Made by a program: the position numbers and the translations under genes. Under the pieces are notes generated by a model. It saw only the letters and a program-made list of their open reading frames with translations. It was not told the origin of the DNA and searched no databases. A DNA stretch of 6,332 nucleotides from Deltaproteobacteria bacterium (GTDB taxonomy: Bacteria; Desulfobacterota; Desulfobacteria; Desulfobacterales; SURF-7). Numbering within the stretch: position 1 is the stretch's first letter; each line of letters begins with the position of its first letter. Of this stretch, positions 1-6,055 are shown piece after piece. Where the stretch lies: NCBI GenBank assembly GCA_019307665.1, contig JAFDJC010000188.1, forward strand, positions 1-6,332, read 5' to 3'.

Positions 1-41
1 CCATAGGTTCGGTCCATGATCAACGCGGCCATATCAGTCAT
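1..41 (-). CDS. 5' end of an unidentified gene (partial, runs off the window)
   Basis: An open frame starts with ATG at 41-39 and stays open to the window edge. It encodes 13 residues, MTDMAALIMDRTY. It begins only 11 bp after the stop codon of the cupin gene and has the same orientation, which fits the next gene of an operon. A second in-frame ATG lies at 32-30. No strong Shine-Dalgarno sequence is visible: there is only a weak AAGATAA before the first ATG, and GAGG inside the end of the cupin gene is too far away. I do not recognise the product, and 13 residues are too few to assign a family. The reading frame itself is plausible but not proven. Confidence 0.4.
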   Translation of the reverse strand, partial: MTDMAALIMDRTY

Positions 42-52
42 ATTGTTTTATC

Positions 53-478
53 TTATGCCTCGTATCCTTCAACGGTTATCCTGTCAGTGGTAACGTGTGC
101 TTTGGAGCAGCCGGCCACGATAATCAATTTTTGATCAAGAGTATTCACCAGCTGGTGCACCTCTCCTTCGTTCACTGTGAAGCAATCGCCTTTTTTGACG
201 TTAAATGAATCCGTCCATTGAACCGTGTTGTTGTCAACCGTGTTATCGCTGTCAGGTTTGCCCAGGTGCATTATTCCTTCACCTTCAACAATCTGGTATG
301 TTTCAATGCCGGATTTATGATAATGCGCCCCCACTTTTTTTTTCGGGCCTTTCTCCGCGGCAAATAATGAAAATTCAGCGTTGCCGGTTAGGTGGGCCAG
401 TCTTATTCCCACGGCCTCATCAAGTGGCGCGGATTCGATGATTTCATAAAGGTTATTAACAATTGTATTCCGATTCAT
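53..478 (-). CDS. Small single-domain cupin protein
   Basis: This 141-residue protein is one cupin beta-barrel and probably a cytoplasmic metal-binding protein, since it has no signal peptide or membrane segment. Cupin motif 1 is seen at residues 50-68, beginning GAHYHKSGIETY, with H52, H54 and E59 as likely metal ligands. Motif 2 is at 97-112, ending NEGEVHQLVN, with H108 as the fourth ligand. Residue N103 stands where the motif consensus usually has proline. The motifs are about 28 residues apart, longer than the minimal cupin spacing, with a polar loop at 74-87 (DSDNTVDNN). The start is supported by an AAGGAGG ribosome site six bases upstream. It lies 55 bp after the DUF554 gene and is probably co-transcribed with it. 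Single cupins include isomerases, dioxygenases and sugar- or metabolite-binding proteins; nothing here decides the substrate. Fold assignment is confident, function is not. Confidence 0.85.
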   Translation of the reverse strand: MNRNTIVNNLYEIIESAPLDEAVGIRLAHLTGNAEFSLFAAEKGPKKKVGAHYHKSGIETYQIVEGEGIMHLGKPDSDNTVDNNTVQWTDSFNVKKGDCFTVNEGEVHQLVNTLDQKLIIVAGCSKAHVTTDRITVEGYEA

Positions 479-484
479 TTTGCG

Positions 485-491
485 CCTCCTT
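485..491 (-). promoter_or_regulatory. Strong ribosome binding site of the cupin gene
   Basis: Read on the minus strand, AAGGAGG ends six bases before the ATG at 478. It matches the anti-Shine-Dalgarno sequence essentially perfectly and fixes the cupin start. It is much stronger than the site of the upstream DUF554 gene (GAAAG, six bases before its ATG), so the second gene of the pair may be translated more efficiently than the first. Confidence 0.8.
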
Positions 492-500
492 AAATAGCCG

Positions 501-536
501 TAATCTTAATCTTAATCTTAATCCTAATCTTAATCA
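501..536. repeat. Hexamer tandem repeat, six units of TAATCT
   Basis: Six consecutive 6-bp units can be read on the plus strand: TAATCT, TAATCT, TAATCT, TAATCC, TAATCT, TAATCA. Four are identical and two differ in the last base. On the transcribed (minus) strand the unit reads AGATTA. The array begins at the TGA stop codon of the DUF554 gene (536-534) and ends about ten bases before the ribosome site of the cupin gene, so it fills most of the gap between the two genes. Unit length and near-identity make slipped-strand length variation possible. Confidence 0.9.
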
Positions 537-1229
537 CAATAACGCCACAAGCTGCCGGATCATAAAATAAATAAGGGGGATGAAGATGGCCGGGAGCATG
601 TTGCCGATCTTTATTTTTATTATTTCAAGGAGGTTGAACCCGATGGCCATGATTAAGAGGCCTCCGGTGACCGACATCTGGTTGACCACATCCGGTGTGA
701 GGAACGGCTTCATGAAAGACGCGGCAACGGTGATGAAACCCTGGTATACGAAAACCGATATTGAGGATAAGAGGACACCGGCGCCAAGAGTTGAGGCGAA
801 AACAACTGAAGCGATGCCGTCAAGGGCTGATTTCGCAAAGAGCGTCTGATGGTTGCCGGAAAGGCCGCTTTCCATTGAGCCGATGATGGCCATTGAGCCA
901 ACACAGTATATTAGACTGGTGGTGACAAATGCCTTTGATATTTTACCGTCTCCTGAATTTGAAAACCGGTTTTCAAGCCATTTGCCAAGGTTCTCAAGGC
1001 GGTCTTCAATTCTTAAAAATTCTCCGATCAGGGTACCCAATGCCATGCTGAAGATAACGACCAGTATTTTTTCGACTTTCAGCGCGCCTGTGAGGCCAAC
1101 CAGGATCACTGCAAGGCCGATGGCATGCATGATGGTTTCATTATATTTTTTGGGGATACCACCCCTGAACAGAAGGCCTGCCAGCCCTCCGATAATGATT
1201 GCAACTGTGTTGACGATGGTTCCCAGCAT
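534..1229 (-). CDS. DUF554 family integral membrane protein (YqgA/YdfK-like)
   Basis: This 231-residue, very hydrophobic protein matches the DUF554 family (E. coli YqgA, Bacillus YdfK), whose usual length is about 225-240, so it looks complete. Recognisable family stretches are the N-terminal GTIVNTVAIIIGGLAG (3-18), the central SLIYCVGSMAIIGSMESGL (105-123) followed by HQTLFAKSALDGIASVVFAS (127-146), and the C-terminal SVTGGLLIMAIGFNLL (186-201) with KIGNMLPA (207-214). Probable membrane segments lie near residues 2-21, 34-51, 55-72, 101-118, 139-172 (long, perhaps two), 186-205 and 211-229. A charged loop at 73-99 separates the two halves. It should sit in the cytoplasmic membrane. The family is thought to be transporter-like, but no substrate is established. 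The start is the only ATG after an in-frame stop at 1250-1248; its ribosome site is weak (GAAAG). It heads the leftward operon. Confidence 0.9.
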   Translation of the reverse strand: MLGTIVNTVAIIIGGLAGLLFRGGIPKKYNETIMHAIGLAVILVGLTGALKVEKILVVIFSMALGTLIGEFLRIEDRLENLGKWLENRFSNSGDGKISKAFVTTSLIYCVGSMAIIGSMESGLSGNHQTLFAKSALDGIASVVFASTLGAGVLLSSISVFVYQGFITVAASFMKPFLTPDVVNQMSVTGGLLIMAIGFNLLEIIKIKIGNMLPAIFIPLIYFMIRQLVALL

Positions 1230-1262
1230 TTTTGTCTTTCGTGATTCTTAAGTTAACATTAA

Positions 1263-1300
1263 AAATGGAAATGATTCCATAATAATACATAGTTCCATTT
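1263..1300. promoter_or_regulatory. Nested inverted repeats in the leader of the DUF554 gene
   Basis: AAATGGAA at 1263-1270 can pair with TTCCAT at 1275-1280 (six base pairs, four-base loop ATGA) or with the longer TTCCATTT at 1293-1300 (eight base pairs). The two pairings exclude each other. The element begins 33 bases upstream of the DUF554 ATG. It could be an operator with three half-sites or a weak switching hairpin in the leader RNA. The symmetry is seen in the sequence; the role is inferred. Confidence 0.4.
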
Positions 1301-1313
1301 GAAATATTGGCAA
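1282..1313 (-). promoter_or_regulatory. Weak candidate promoter for the leftward DUF554-cupin operon
   Basis: Read on the minus strand, TTGCCA (1313-1308) resembles a -35 element. TGTATT (4 of 6) follows at 18-base spacing and TATTAT (5 of 6) at 20-base spacing. Neither pairing is ideal, because the better -10 match has a spacer that is too long. The -35 candidate lies inside the palindrome at 1304-1316. The transcript would begin roughly 45-50 bases before the DUF554 start codon. Confidence 0.3.
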
Positions 1314-1316
1314 TAT
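1304..1316. promoter_or_regulatory. Palindrome ATATTG-G-CAATAT, operator-like
   Basis: Two perfect 6-bp arms flank a single central G. The palindrome overlaps the candidate -35 element of the leftward operon, a position where a bound protein would block RNA polymerase. Short AT-rich palindromes also arise by chance, so only the symmetry is certain. Confidence 0.35.
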
Positions 1317-1362
1317 CATAACATAGCGACAGATACAATTATGATTTTGATTGAATGCACCA

Positions 1363-1389
1363 TTGATTTTTTTAACGAATCGTTATATT
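1363..1389 (+). promoter_or_regulatory. Alternative weak rightward promoter with a palindrome in its spacer
   Basis: TTGATT (1363-1368, 4 of 6) and TATATT (1384-1389, 5 of 6) are separated by 15 bases, shorter than ideal. Between them sits a perfect 13-base palindrome, TAACGA-A-TCGTTA (1373-1385). An operator between the -35 and -10 elements is a common repressor or MerR-type arrangement. It would give a leader of about 85 bases to the activase fusion gene. It is less convincing than the promoter at 1422-1450. Confidence 0.3.
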
Positions 1390-1421
1390 CGATCTCCTTA
1401 TTGACAGATATACTTATCATA

Positions 1422-1450
1422 TTCACATTACATGTGATATTTGATTTAAT
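1422..1450 (+). promoter_or_regulatory. Likely sigma70-type promoter of the activase fusion gene
   Basis: TTCACA (1422-1427, 5 of 6 to the -35 consensus) and TTTAAT (1445-1450, 5 of 6 to the -10 consensus) are separated by an ideal 17 bases. Transcription would begin near 1457, giving a leader of about 26 bases that just contains the ribosome site CTGGAG (1466-1471). A palindrome, TCACAT-TAC-ATGTGA (1423-1437), covers the -35 element and part of the spacer, so the promoter could be controlled by a protein binding there. Perfect TTGACA at 1401-1406 lies upstream but has no good -10 at proper spacing. Confidence 0.5.
1423..1437. promoter_or_regulatory. Palindrome TCACAT-TAC-ATGTGA over the -35 element
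   Basis: Perfect 6-bp arms with a three-base centre overlap the -35 element of the best promoter of the activase fusion gene. The arms resemble CRP half-sites but face the opposite way and have the wrong spacing, so a CRP/FNR site is unlikely. No regulator gene lies in the window to pair it with. Confidence 0.4.
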
Positions 1451-1482
1451 GACATACAGATCTCACTGGAGCACTAAAGCTG

Positions 1483-4400
1483 ATGAAAGAAGGAATATCA
1501 AATATAGCGAAAACAGATAACAAGCATTCCAATGGAAAAAAAATGAGCCTCGGCATTTGCCTGGGTGCTTCCACCATATCTGTAGTACAGGTGGAGGCCA
1601 ACAGCAACGACACTCAAAGTGGCACGGCAGGGGACAACAATGGTACACGTGTCGTCGACTCTTCGGTTCATTACCATGGCGGCGATCCAAAGCAGACCAT
1701 GATGTCTGTCGTGGAAAACCTCGATTTTGATCTTTTTGACAAAATCGCGGTAACCGGAAGAAAATTCCATAAGTTCGTCAACCTGTCCTCCATTTCAGAA
1801 CCGGAAGCGGTTGAACATGCATTCAGGTTCGTAAAACCAAAAGATGTTTCCTGTCCCGCTGTAGTGTCCGCCGGTGGTGAAACCTTTATGACCTATGTGT
1901 TGAACAACAAAGGCAAGATATCAAACGTGCTGACAGGTAACAAATGCGCCTCGGGCACCGGGGAATTTTTTCTCCAGCAGTTGAGAAGAATGGATATATC
2001 TCTTGAAGATATAGAGGACTGGACCGACAATAAAGATCCTCACCATGTCTCAGGGCGATGTTCTGTGTTCTGTAAATCAGACTGTACCCACGCTACCAAC
2101 AAGGGAATTCCAAAATCAAAAGTAACGGCCGGACTGTGTGCCATGATGTCGAACAAGGTGCTTGAGCTTTTGAAAAAAGTGGGCCGTAAAAACATCATGG
2201 TGACCGGCGGAACAGCATTGAACCGGATGATGATCGAAAATCTTAAAGCTGAAATACCGGGGCTGATCGTTCCTGAAGAAGCCCCGTATTTTGAGGCCCT
2301 GGGTACGGCGTTGTGGGCATTGGACCACCATACCGACCCGTTTCCCGGAAAAGAATCGCTTTTCAGGACTGAGATCGAACCTTTTGAATCTTTGCCTCCC
2401 TTATCAGATTTTAAGGCTCAGGTGGAATTTAAAACCATTAAAACAGACAAGGTGAGGGAAGGGGACCACTGCATTTTAGGCCTTGACGTGGGGTCAACAA
2501 CCACAAAGGCGGTGCTCTTACGAATAGACGATAATGCCATGCTCGCCACCATCTATCTGAGGACCAGCGGAGATCCGGTGGGCGCATCTCGGAAGTGTTA
2601 CGAATCGATACTTCAGCAGGTGGAATCGAGTGTCGACCCCGACAGCATTACCATTACAGGCCTTGGCGTCTGCGGCTCCGGTCGTCAGATTGCAGGACTT
2701 CATGCCCTGACAGACGGCGTCATTAACGAGATCATCGCACATGCCGCCGCAGCTGTATATTTTGATGATAAAGTGGATACGATCTTTGAAATAGGCGGGC
2801 AGGACGCAAAATATACGTATATTACCAACGGCGTATCTTCTGATTATGCAATGAACGAGGCGTGCTCGGCAGGGACCGGATCATTTCTTGAAGAGTCGGC
2901 TCTTGAGTCCTTGAATGTCGCAATGGAGGACATTGCGGATATTGCGATGAAGGGGAAGAAACCTCCGAATTTTAACGATCAGTGCGCTGCATTTATTTCG
3001 TCGGATATTAAGAATGCCATTCACGAAGGCGTGGGGCATGAGGATATTGTTGCAGGGCTGGTCTATTCCATCTGCATGAACTATGCAAACCGAGTCAAAG
3101 GGAACCGGCAGGTTGGAGAGAAAATCTTTATGCAGGGCGGTGTGTGCTATAATCATGCCATTCCACTGGCCATGGCATCCCTTGTGGGCAAACCGATCAT
3201 TGTCCCGCCGGAACCCGGACTGATGGGTGCCTTTGGCGTGGCCCTTGAGGTTAAAAAACGAATTGAAAACAACCTCCTTGAGAAGGGACTATTTGATCTT
3301 AAATCCCTTGCGGCTCGCGATGTAAACTATGGAAAATCATTCATATGCGGCGGTGGAAAAGAAAAATGTGACAGACAATGCAATATCGCAATGATAGAGC
3401 TGGAGGGGAAAAAGTATCCTTTTGGCGGTGCCTGTAACCGGTATTACAATTTAAGACACAATATTGATTATGACGTTAAAACACTTGACCTGATAAAGCT
3501 CAGGCAGGAGCTTATTTTTGATAAATATGCTGACTCATTGTCAGAGGGGGTAACGCCGAAGGGTCGTGTCTGGATCAACCGAAGTTTTCTTGTGAATACA
3601 TTTTATCCGCTTTATTCAACTTTTTTTACCGAACTTGGATATGAAATTATTTTGCCGGACGAACCGTCCCAGGAAGGAATCGATAGGCGGTCGGCGGCTT
3701 TCTGCTATCCTGCAGAACTGGCCCACGGGTTTTTCTATTCCTTAATAGAGAAATGTGGGATCGAGAAGGGCGGTTGGCCTGATTTTATATTTCTTCCTCA
3801 TTTTAAATCCATACCCAGCAGCAACGGAGATGAAAGCTCACAAGTATGCCCTTTTGTTCAGGGCGAAACATTCTATCTGCGGACTGCATTCAGAGAACAG
3901 ATTGAAAAATTAAAAATAAAGAGCGAACAAATCCTGGCCCCGCTTCTGGATTTTAGGACAGGACTTGAAACCGCAATAGATCAGTTTGTTAAGACCGCAG
4001 CAAGAATGGGTGAAGGAAAGAAGAAAGCCGTAAATGCATTTAAGAAAGCAGTAGACACGCAGAATGCATGCTTTAGAGAGATGAGGGAAACCGGTAAAAA
4101 AATTATGGCTGAACTGGAATCAGATCCTGACAGAACTGCGATGGTGATATTCGCCAGACCCTACAACGGGTATGTCGGGGAAGCCAATATGGGGATCCCT
4201 CACAAACTTGCATCAAGGGGCGTCCAGGTCATTCCCGTCGACTTTCTCAATCTTGAGGATGAAAGGGATAAAAAGCACATGTACTGGGGTGTGGGGCAGC
4301 AGATTATGAAGGCGGCCAGGTTAGTAAAAAAACATCCCCAGCTTTTCAGCACATTTATCACCAATTTTTCTTGTGGACCGGATTCATTTCTCATCGGCTA

Positions 4401-5904
4401 TTTCAGAAGCATTATGGGCAAAAAGCCCTCCCTGACCCTTGAACTTGACAGCCATACGGCTGATGCAGGGCTTGAAACAAGGATAGAGGCTTATCTTGAT
4501 ATTGTGGCTACATTCAGACAACTTGAGGGGATAGAGAAGACACCGGAAAAAATAACTAGATTCAGGGCTGCCGGGACCTCTCTTGAAAACGGTGTTCCGG
4601 TGGTGACCACATCATCAGGAAAAACTGTTCCCCTGAAGGATCCAAAAGTTACGTTGCTTTTTCCGTCAATGGGTCGTTTAACATCGGAAGCCATCGGGAG
4701 CGTTTTCAGATCCCAGGGGCTTAACGCGATTGTTCATCAGCCTGCAGATGAGGCGATTCTTAAGCTCGGCAGGGCCAACACAAGCTGCAAAGAATGTCTG
4801 CCGCTTTTGCTGACTACCGGATTTTTGCTGAATTATATTCAGAATTATAAAAAAGACGGAGAAGTACTCGTCTATTTTATGCCCACAGGCTCAGGGCCGT
4901 GCCGGTTCGGCCAATATTTTGTTTTTATGGAGGATCTGATCAAGAGATTGGAGATACCGGATGTGGCGCTTCTTTCCCTTTCATCTGAAAACAGTTACGC
5001 TGGTCTTGGGAGCAATTTTCATATTAAGACCTGGTGGGCGGTTGTTGTGTCCGACGTAATGGAGGACATCAGGTCCATGATTCTCGCAAATGCAGTGGAT
5101 ATTAACAAAGGGACAGACATATTTGAAAAAGAATGGGCCAGGATAATGGAGGCCCTTGAAGCAGAAAATTTTGCGGGATTGGAAAAGAGGCTTCAAGAAA
5201 CGAGCCGGATTCTTGGGGGGATTCCCATGAAGCTGTCACCTGAAGATGTGCCGGTGATCTATCTTGCAGGAGAAATATTTGTAAGACGCGACGGACTTTC
5301 CCGCAGGTATCTGACCGAGCTTCTCGCAAAAAGAGGCTTTGCCGTGACTTGTGCACCTATTGCCGAATGGCTGATCTATTCGGACTACCTGGTTGATAAA
5401 AAGATGGTTTATATGTCCATGACACTCATGGAAAAGCTGGGCTTCATGTTGAGAAAAAAAATCATGGCAAAACATGAAAAACGTCTGAAGGCATTGCTGA
5501 GGAAATCAGGCCTTGTTCAAGCTGAGTTAGTGGATATTGATACCATGATTGATAATGCCAAGACTCATATATCACCCAACTTGGCGGGTGAAGCGGTCCT
5601 TACCGTCGGAAGCGCCATTACCGAAGTTTCAAATCATGCATGCGGTGTCATTGCAATAGGACCTTTTGGTTGCATGCCGAATCGCATGGCCGAGGCGATA
5701 TTGAACGATACCATGAACAGAGACGACAAACTTGCTACCGCTCCGAAAGACAAGCGACTTAAGTCTATTCTTGAAGATGTTGAAGAACTTCCTTTTCTGG
5801 CAATTGAAAGTGACGGATCTCCATTTCCCCAATTGATTCATGCAAAACTCGAAGCCTTTTGTTTAAGGGCTGAGAGACTGCATCACAGGATGAGGCATAG
5901 CTGA
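1483..5904 (+). CDS. Giant CoA-enzyme activase / 2-hydroxyacyl-CoA dehydratase-like fusion protein
   Basis: The 1473-residue cytoplasmic protein is a tandem BadF/BadG/BcrA/BcrD-type ATPase (HgdC-like activase) fused to DUF2229 and HgdB-like modules. Activases of this family use ATP to push a low-potential electron from a [4Fe-4S] cluster into a partner enzyme. Domain 1 (about 22-282) has KCASGTG (C155), a C193/C197/C201 set and the adenosine-type loop TGGTALN (241-247). Domain 2 (about 330-595) has the phosphate loop DVGSTTTK (335-342), IGGQDAK (437-443), ACSAGTG (C461), QCAAF (C501) and QGGVCYN (551-557). A linker follows with C622, C629, C633 and C651. DUF2229 starts near 695 (C741, C789), then ARPYNGY (891-897) and FSCGPDSF (C964). 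The C-terminal part (about 1055-1470) has SCKECLP (C1102, C1105), GPCRFGQY (C1140) and PFGCMPNRMAEA (C1397). Domain 1 lacks the catalytic acids kept in domain 2. CTGGAG lies 11 bases before the ATG; Met21 (1543) is an alternative start. Substrate unknown. Confidence 0.92.
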   Translation: MKEGISNIAKTDNKHSNGKKMSLGICLGASTISVVQVEANSNDTQSGTAGDNNGTRVVDSSVHYHGGDPKQTMMSVVENLDFDLFDKIAVTGRKFHKFVNLSSISEPEAVEHAFRFVKPKDVSCPAVVSAGGETFMTYVLNNKGKISNVLTGNKCASGTGEFFLQQLRRMDISLEDIEDWTDNKDPHHVSGRCSVFCKSDCTHATNKGIPKSKVTAGLCAMMSNKVLELLKKVGRKNIMVTGGTALNRMMIENLKAEIPGLIVPEEAPYFEALGTALWALDHHTDPFPGKESLFRTEIEPFESLPPLSDFKAQVEFKTIKTDKVREGDHCILGLDVGSTTTKAVLLRIDDNAMLATIYLRTSGDPVGASRKCYESILQQVESSVDPDSITITGLGVCGSGRQIAGLHALTDGVINEIIAHAAAAVYFDDKVDTIFEIGGQDAKYTYITNGVSSDYAMNEACSAGTGSFLEESALESLNVAMEDIADIAMKGKKPPNFNDQCAAFISSDIKNAIHEGVGHEDIVAGLVYSICMNYANRVKGNRQVGEKIFMQGGVCYNHAIPLAMASLVGKPIIVPPEPGLMGAFGVALEVKKRIENNLLEKGLFDLKSLAARDVNYGKSFICGGGKEKCDRQCNIAMIELEGKKYPFGGACNRYYNLRHNIDYDVKTLDLIKLRQELIFDKYADSLSEGVTPKGRVWINRSFLVNTFYPLYSTFFTELGYEIILPDEPSQEGIDRRSAAFCYPAELAHGFFYSLIEKCGIEKGGWPDFIFLPHFKSIPSSNGDESSQVCPFVQGETFYLRTAFREQIEKLKIKSEQILAPLLDFRTGLETAIDQFVKTAARMGEGKKKAVNAFKKAVDTQNACFREMRETGKKIMAELESDPDRTAMVIFARPYNGYVGEANMGIPHKLASRGVQVIPVDFLNLEDERDKKHMYWGVGQQIMKAARLVKKHPQLFSTFITNFSCGPDSFLIGYFRSIMGKKPSLTLELDSHTADAGLETRIEAYLDIVATFRQLEGIEKTPEKITRFRAAGTSLENGVPVVTTSSGKTVPLKDPKVTLLFPSMGRLTSEAIGSVFRSQGLNAIVHQPADEAILKLGRANTSCKECLPLLLTTGFLLNYIQNYKKDGEVLVYFMPTGSGPCRFGQYFVFMEDLIKRLEIPDVALLSLSSENSYAGLGSNFHIKTWWAVVVSDVMEDIRSMILANAVDINKGTDIFEKEWARIMEALEAENFAGLEKRLQETSRILGGIPMKLSPEDVPVIYLAGEIFVRRDGLSRRYLTELLAKRGFAVTCAPIAEWLIYSDYLVDKKMVYMSMTLMEKLGFMLRKKIMAKHEKRLKALLRKSGLVQAELVDIDTMIDNAKTHISPNLAGEAVLTVGSAITEVSNHACGVIAIGPFGCMPNRMAEAILNDTMNRDDKLATAPKDKRLKSILEDVEELPFLAIESDGSPFPQLIHAKLEAFCLRAERLHHRMRHS

Positions 5905-5913
5905 TTATATTTT

Positions 5914-5950
5914 ATACAATTATGACTTGACACTACCCCTTTTATTGTAT
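5914..5950. promoter_or_regulatory. Inverted repeat ATACAAT / ATTGTAT around the next promoter
   Basis: The 7-bp arms at 5914-5920 and 5944-5950 are perfectly complementary and 23 bases apart. They bracket the TTGACA at 5927-5932 and reach the candidate -10 element. The spacing is wide for one dimeric regulator, so this may be two half-sites or chance in AT-rich DNA. Confidence 0.25.
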
Positions 5951-5955
5951 CTTAT
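5927..5955 (+). promoter_or_regulatory. Candidate promoter of the RND adaptor gene
   Basis: A perfect -35 hexamer, TTGACA (5927-5932), is followed after 17 bases by TCTTAT (5950-5955, 4 of 6). TATCTT at 15-base spacing is an alternative -10. It begins 22 bases after the stop codon of the activase fusion gene and would give a leader of roughly 95 bases. It suggests the adaptor gene is transcribed separately. I see no hairpin with a T-run that would end the upstream transcript. Confidence 0.4.
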
Positions 5956-6010
5956 AGCTGCATCGGTATTTGTCTACTAAATATAATCGCGTAAACATCT
6001 ATATTTTTAC

Positions 6011-6035
6011 GGATTCCAGCCTATGCGGGAATGAC
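6011..6035. repeat. Degenerate REP-like palindrome (GGATTCC...GCGGGAATGAC)
   Basis: ATTCCAGC (6013-6020) pairs with GCGGGAAT (6025-6032) around the loop CTAT, with one A/G mismatch. The flanks GG and GAC also resemble a repeat that recurs, from memory, between genes of many proteobacterial genomes as ATTCCCGC...GCGGGAATGAC. This copy appears slightly decayed. It sits in the leader of the RND adaptor gene, 20 bases before its start codon and just upstream of the ribosome site. It has no following T-run, so it is a poor intrinsic terminator. Confidence 0.5.
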
Positions 6036-6055
6036 AATATTATAAAGGAAACAAA

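Noticed and set aside
205..441. Open frame on the plus strand opposite the cupin gene
   Set aside because: The minus-strand frame has both cupin motifs and a strong ribosome site. The plus-strand frame has no family resemblance.
501..536. Possible CRISPR array
   Set aside because: The 6-bp units are directly adjacent with no spacers, so it is a simple tandem repeat.
853..1251. Long open frame on the plus strand opposite the DUF554 gene
   Set aside because: The minus-strand frame matches a known family over its full length. The plus-strand translation has no recognisable domain and is a mirror of a hydrophobic coding sequence.
1401..1420. TTGACA followed by TATCAT as a promoter
   Set aside because: Both hexamers are good but only eight bases apart, far too close. 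At 17-base spacing the match to a -10 is only 3 of 6.
1423..1437. Possible CRP or FNR site
   Set aside because: The TCACA and TGTGA arms are in the reverse order to the CRP consensus, and the FNR core TTGAT-N4-ATCAA is absent.
1299..1520. Small plus-strand open frame across the divergent intergenic region into the start of the large gene
   Set aside because: It has no ribosome site, is AT-rich and compositionally like spacer DNA, and covers the promoter region in a different frame from the large gene.
1483..5904. Frameshift or assembly fusion of several separate genes
   Set aside because: The frame is continuous, motifs follow the expected order of known long fusions of this family, and there are no internal stops. 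It reads as a genuine single gene.
5905..6055. Intrinsic terminator after the large gene
   Set aside because: No GC-rich stem followed by a T-run was found. The only clear hairpin (6013-6032) is not followed by T residues.
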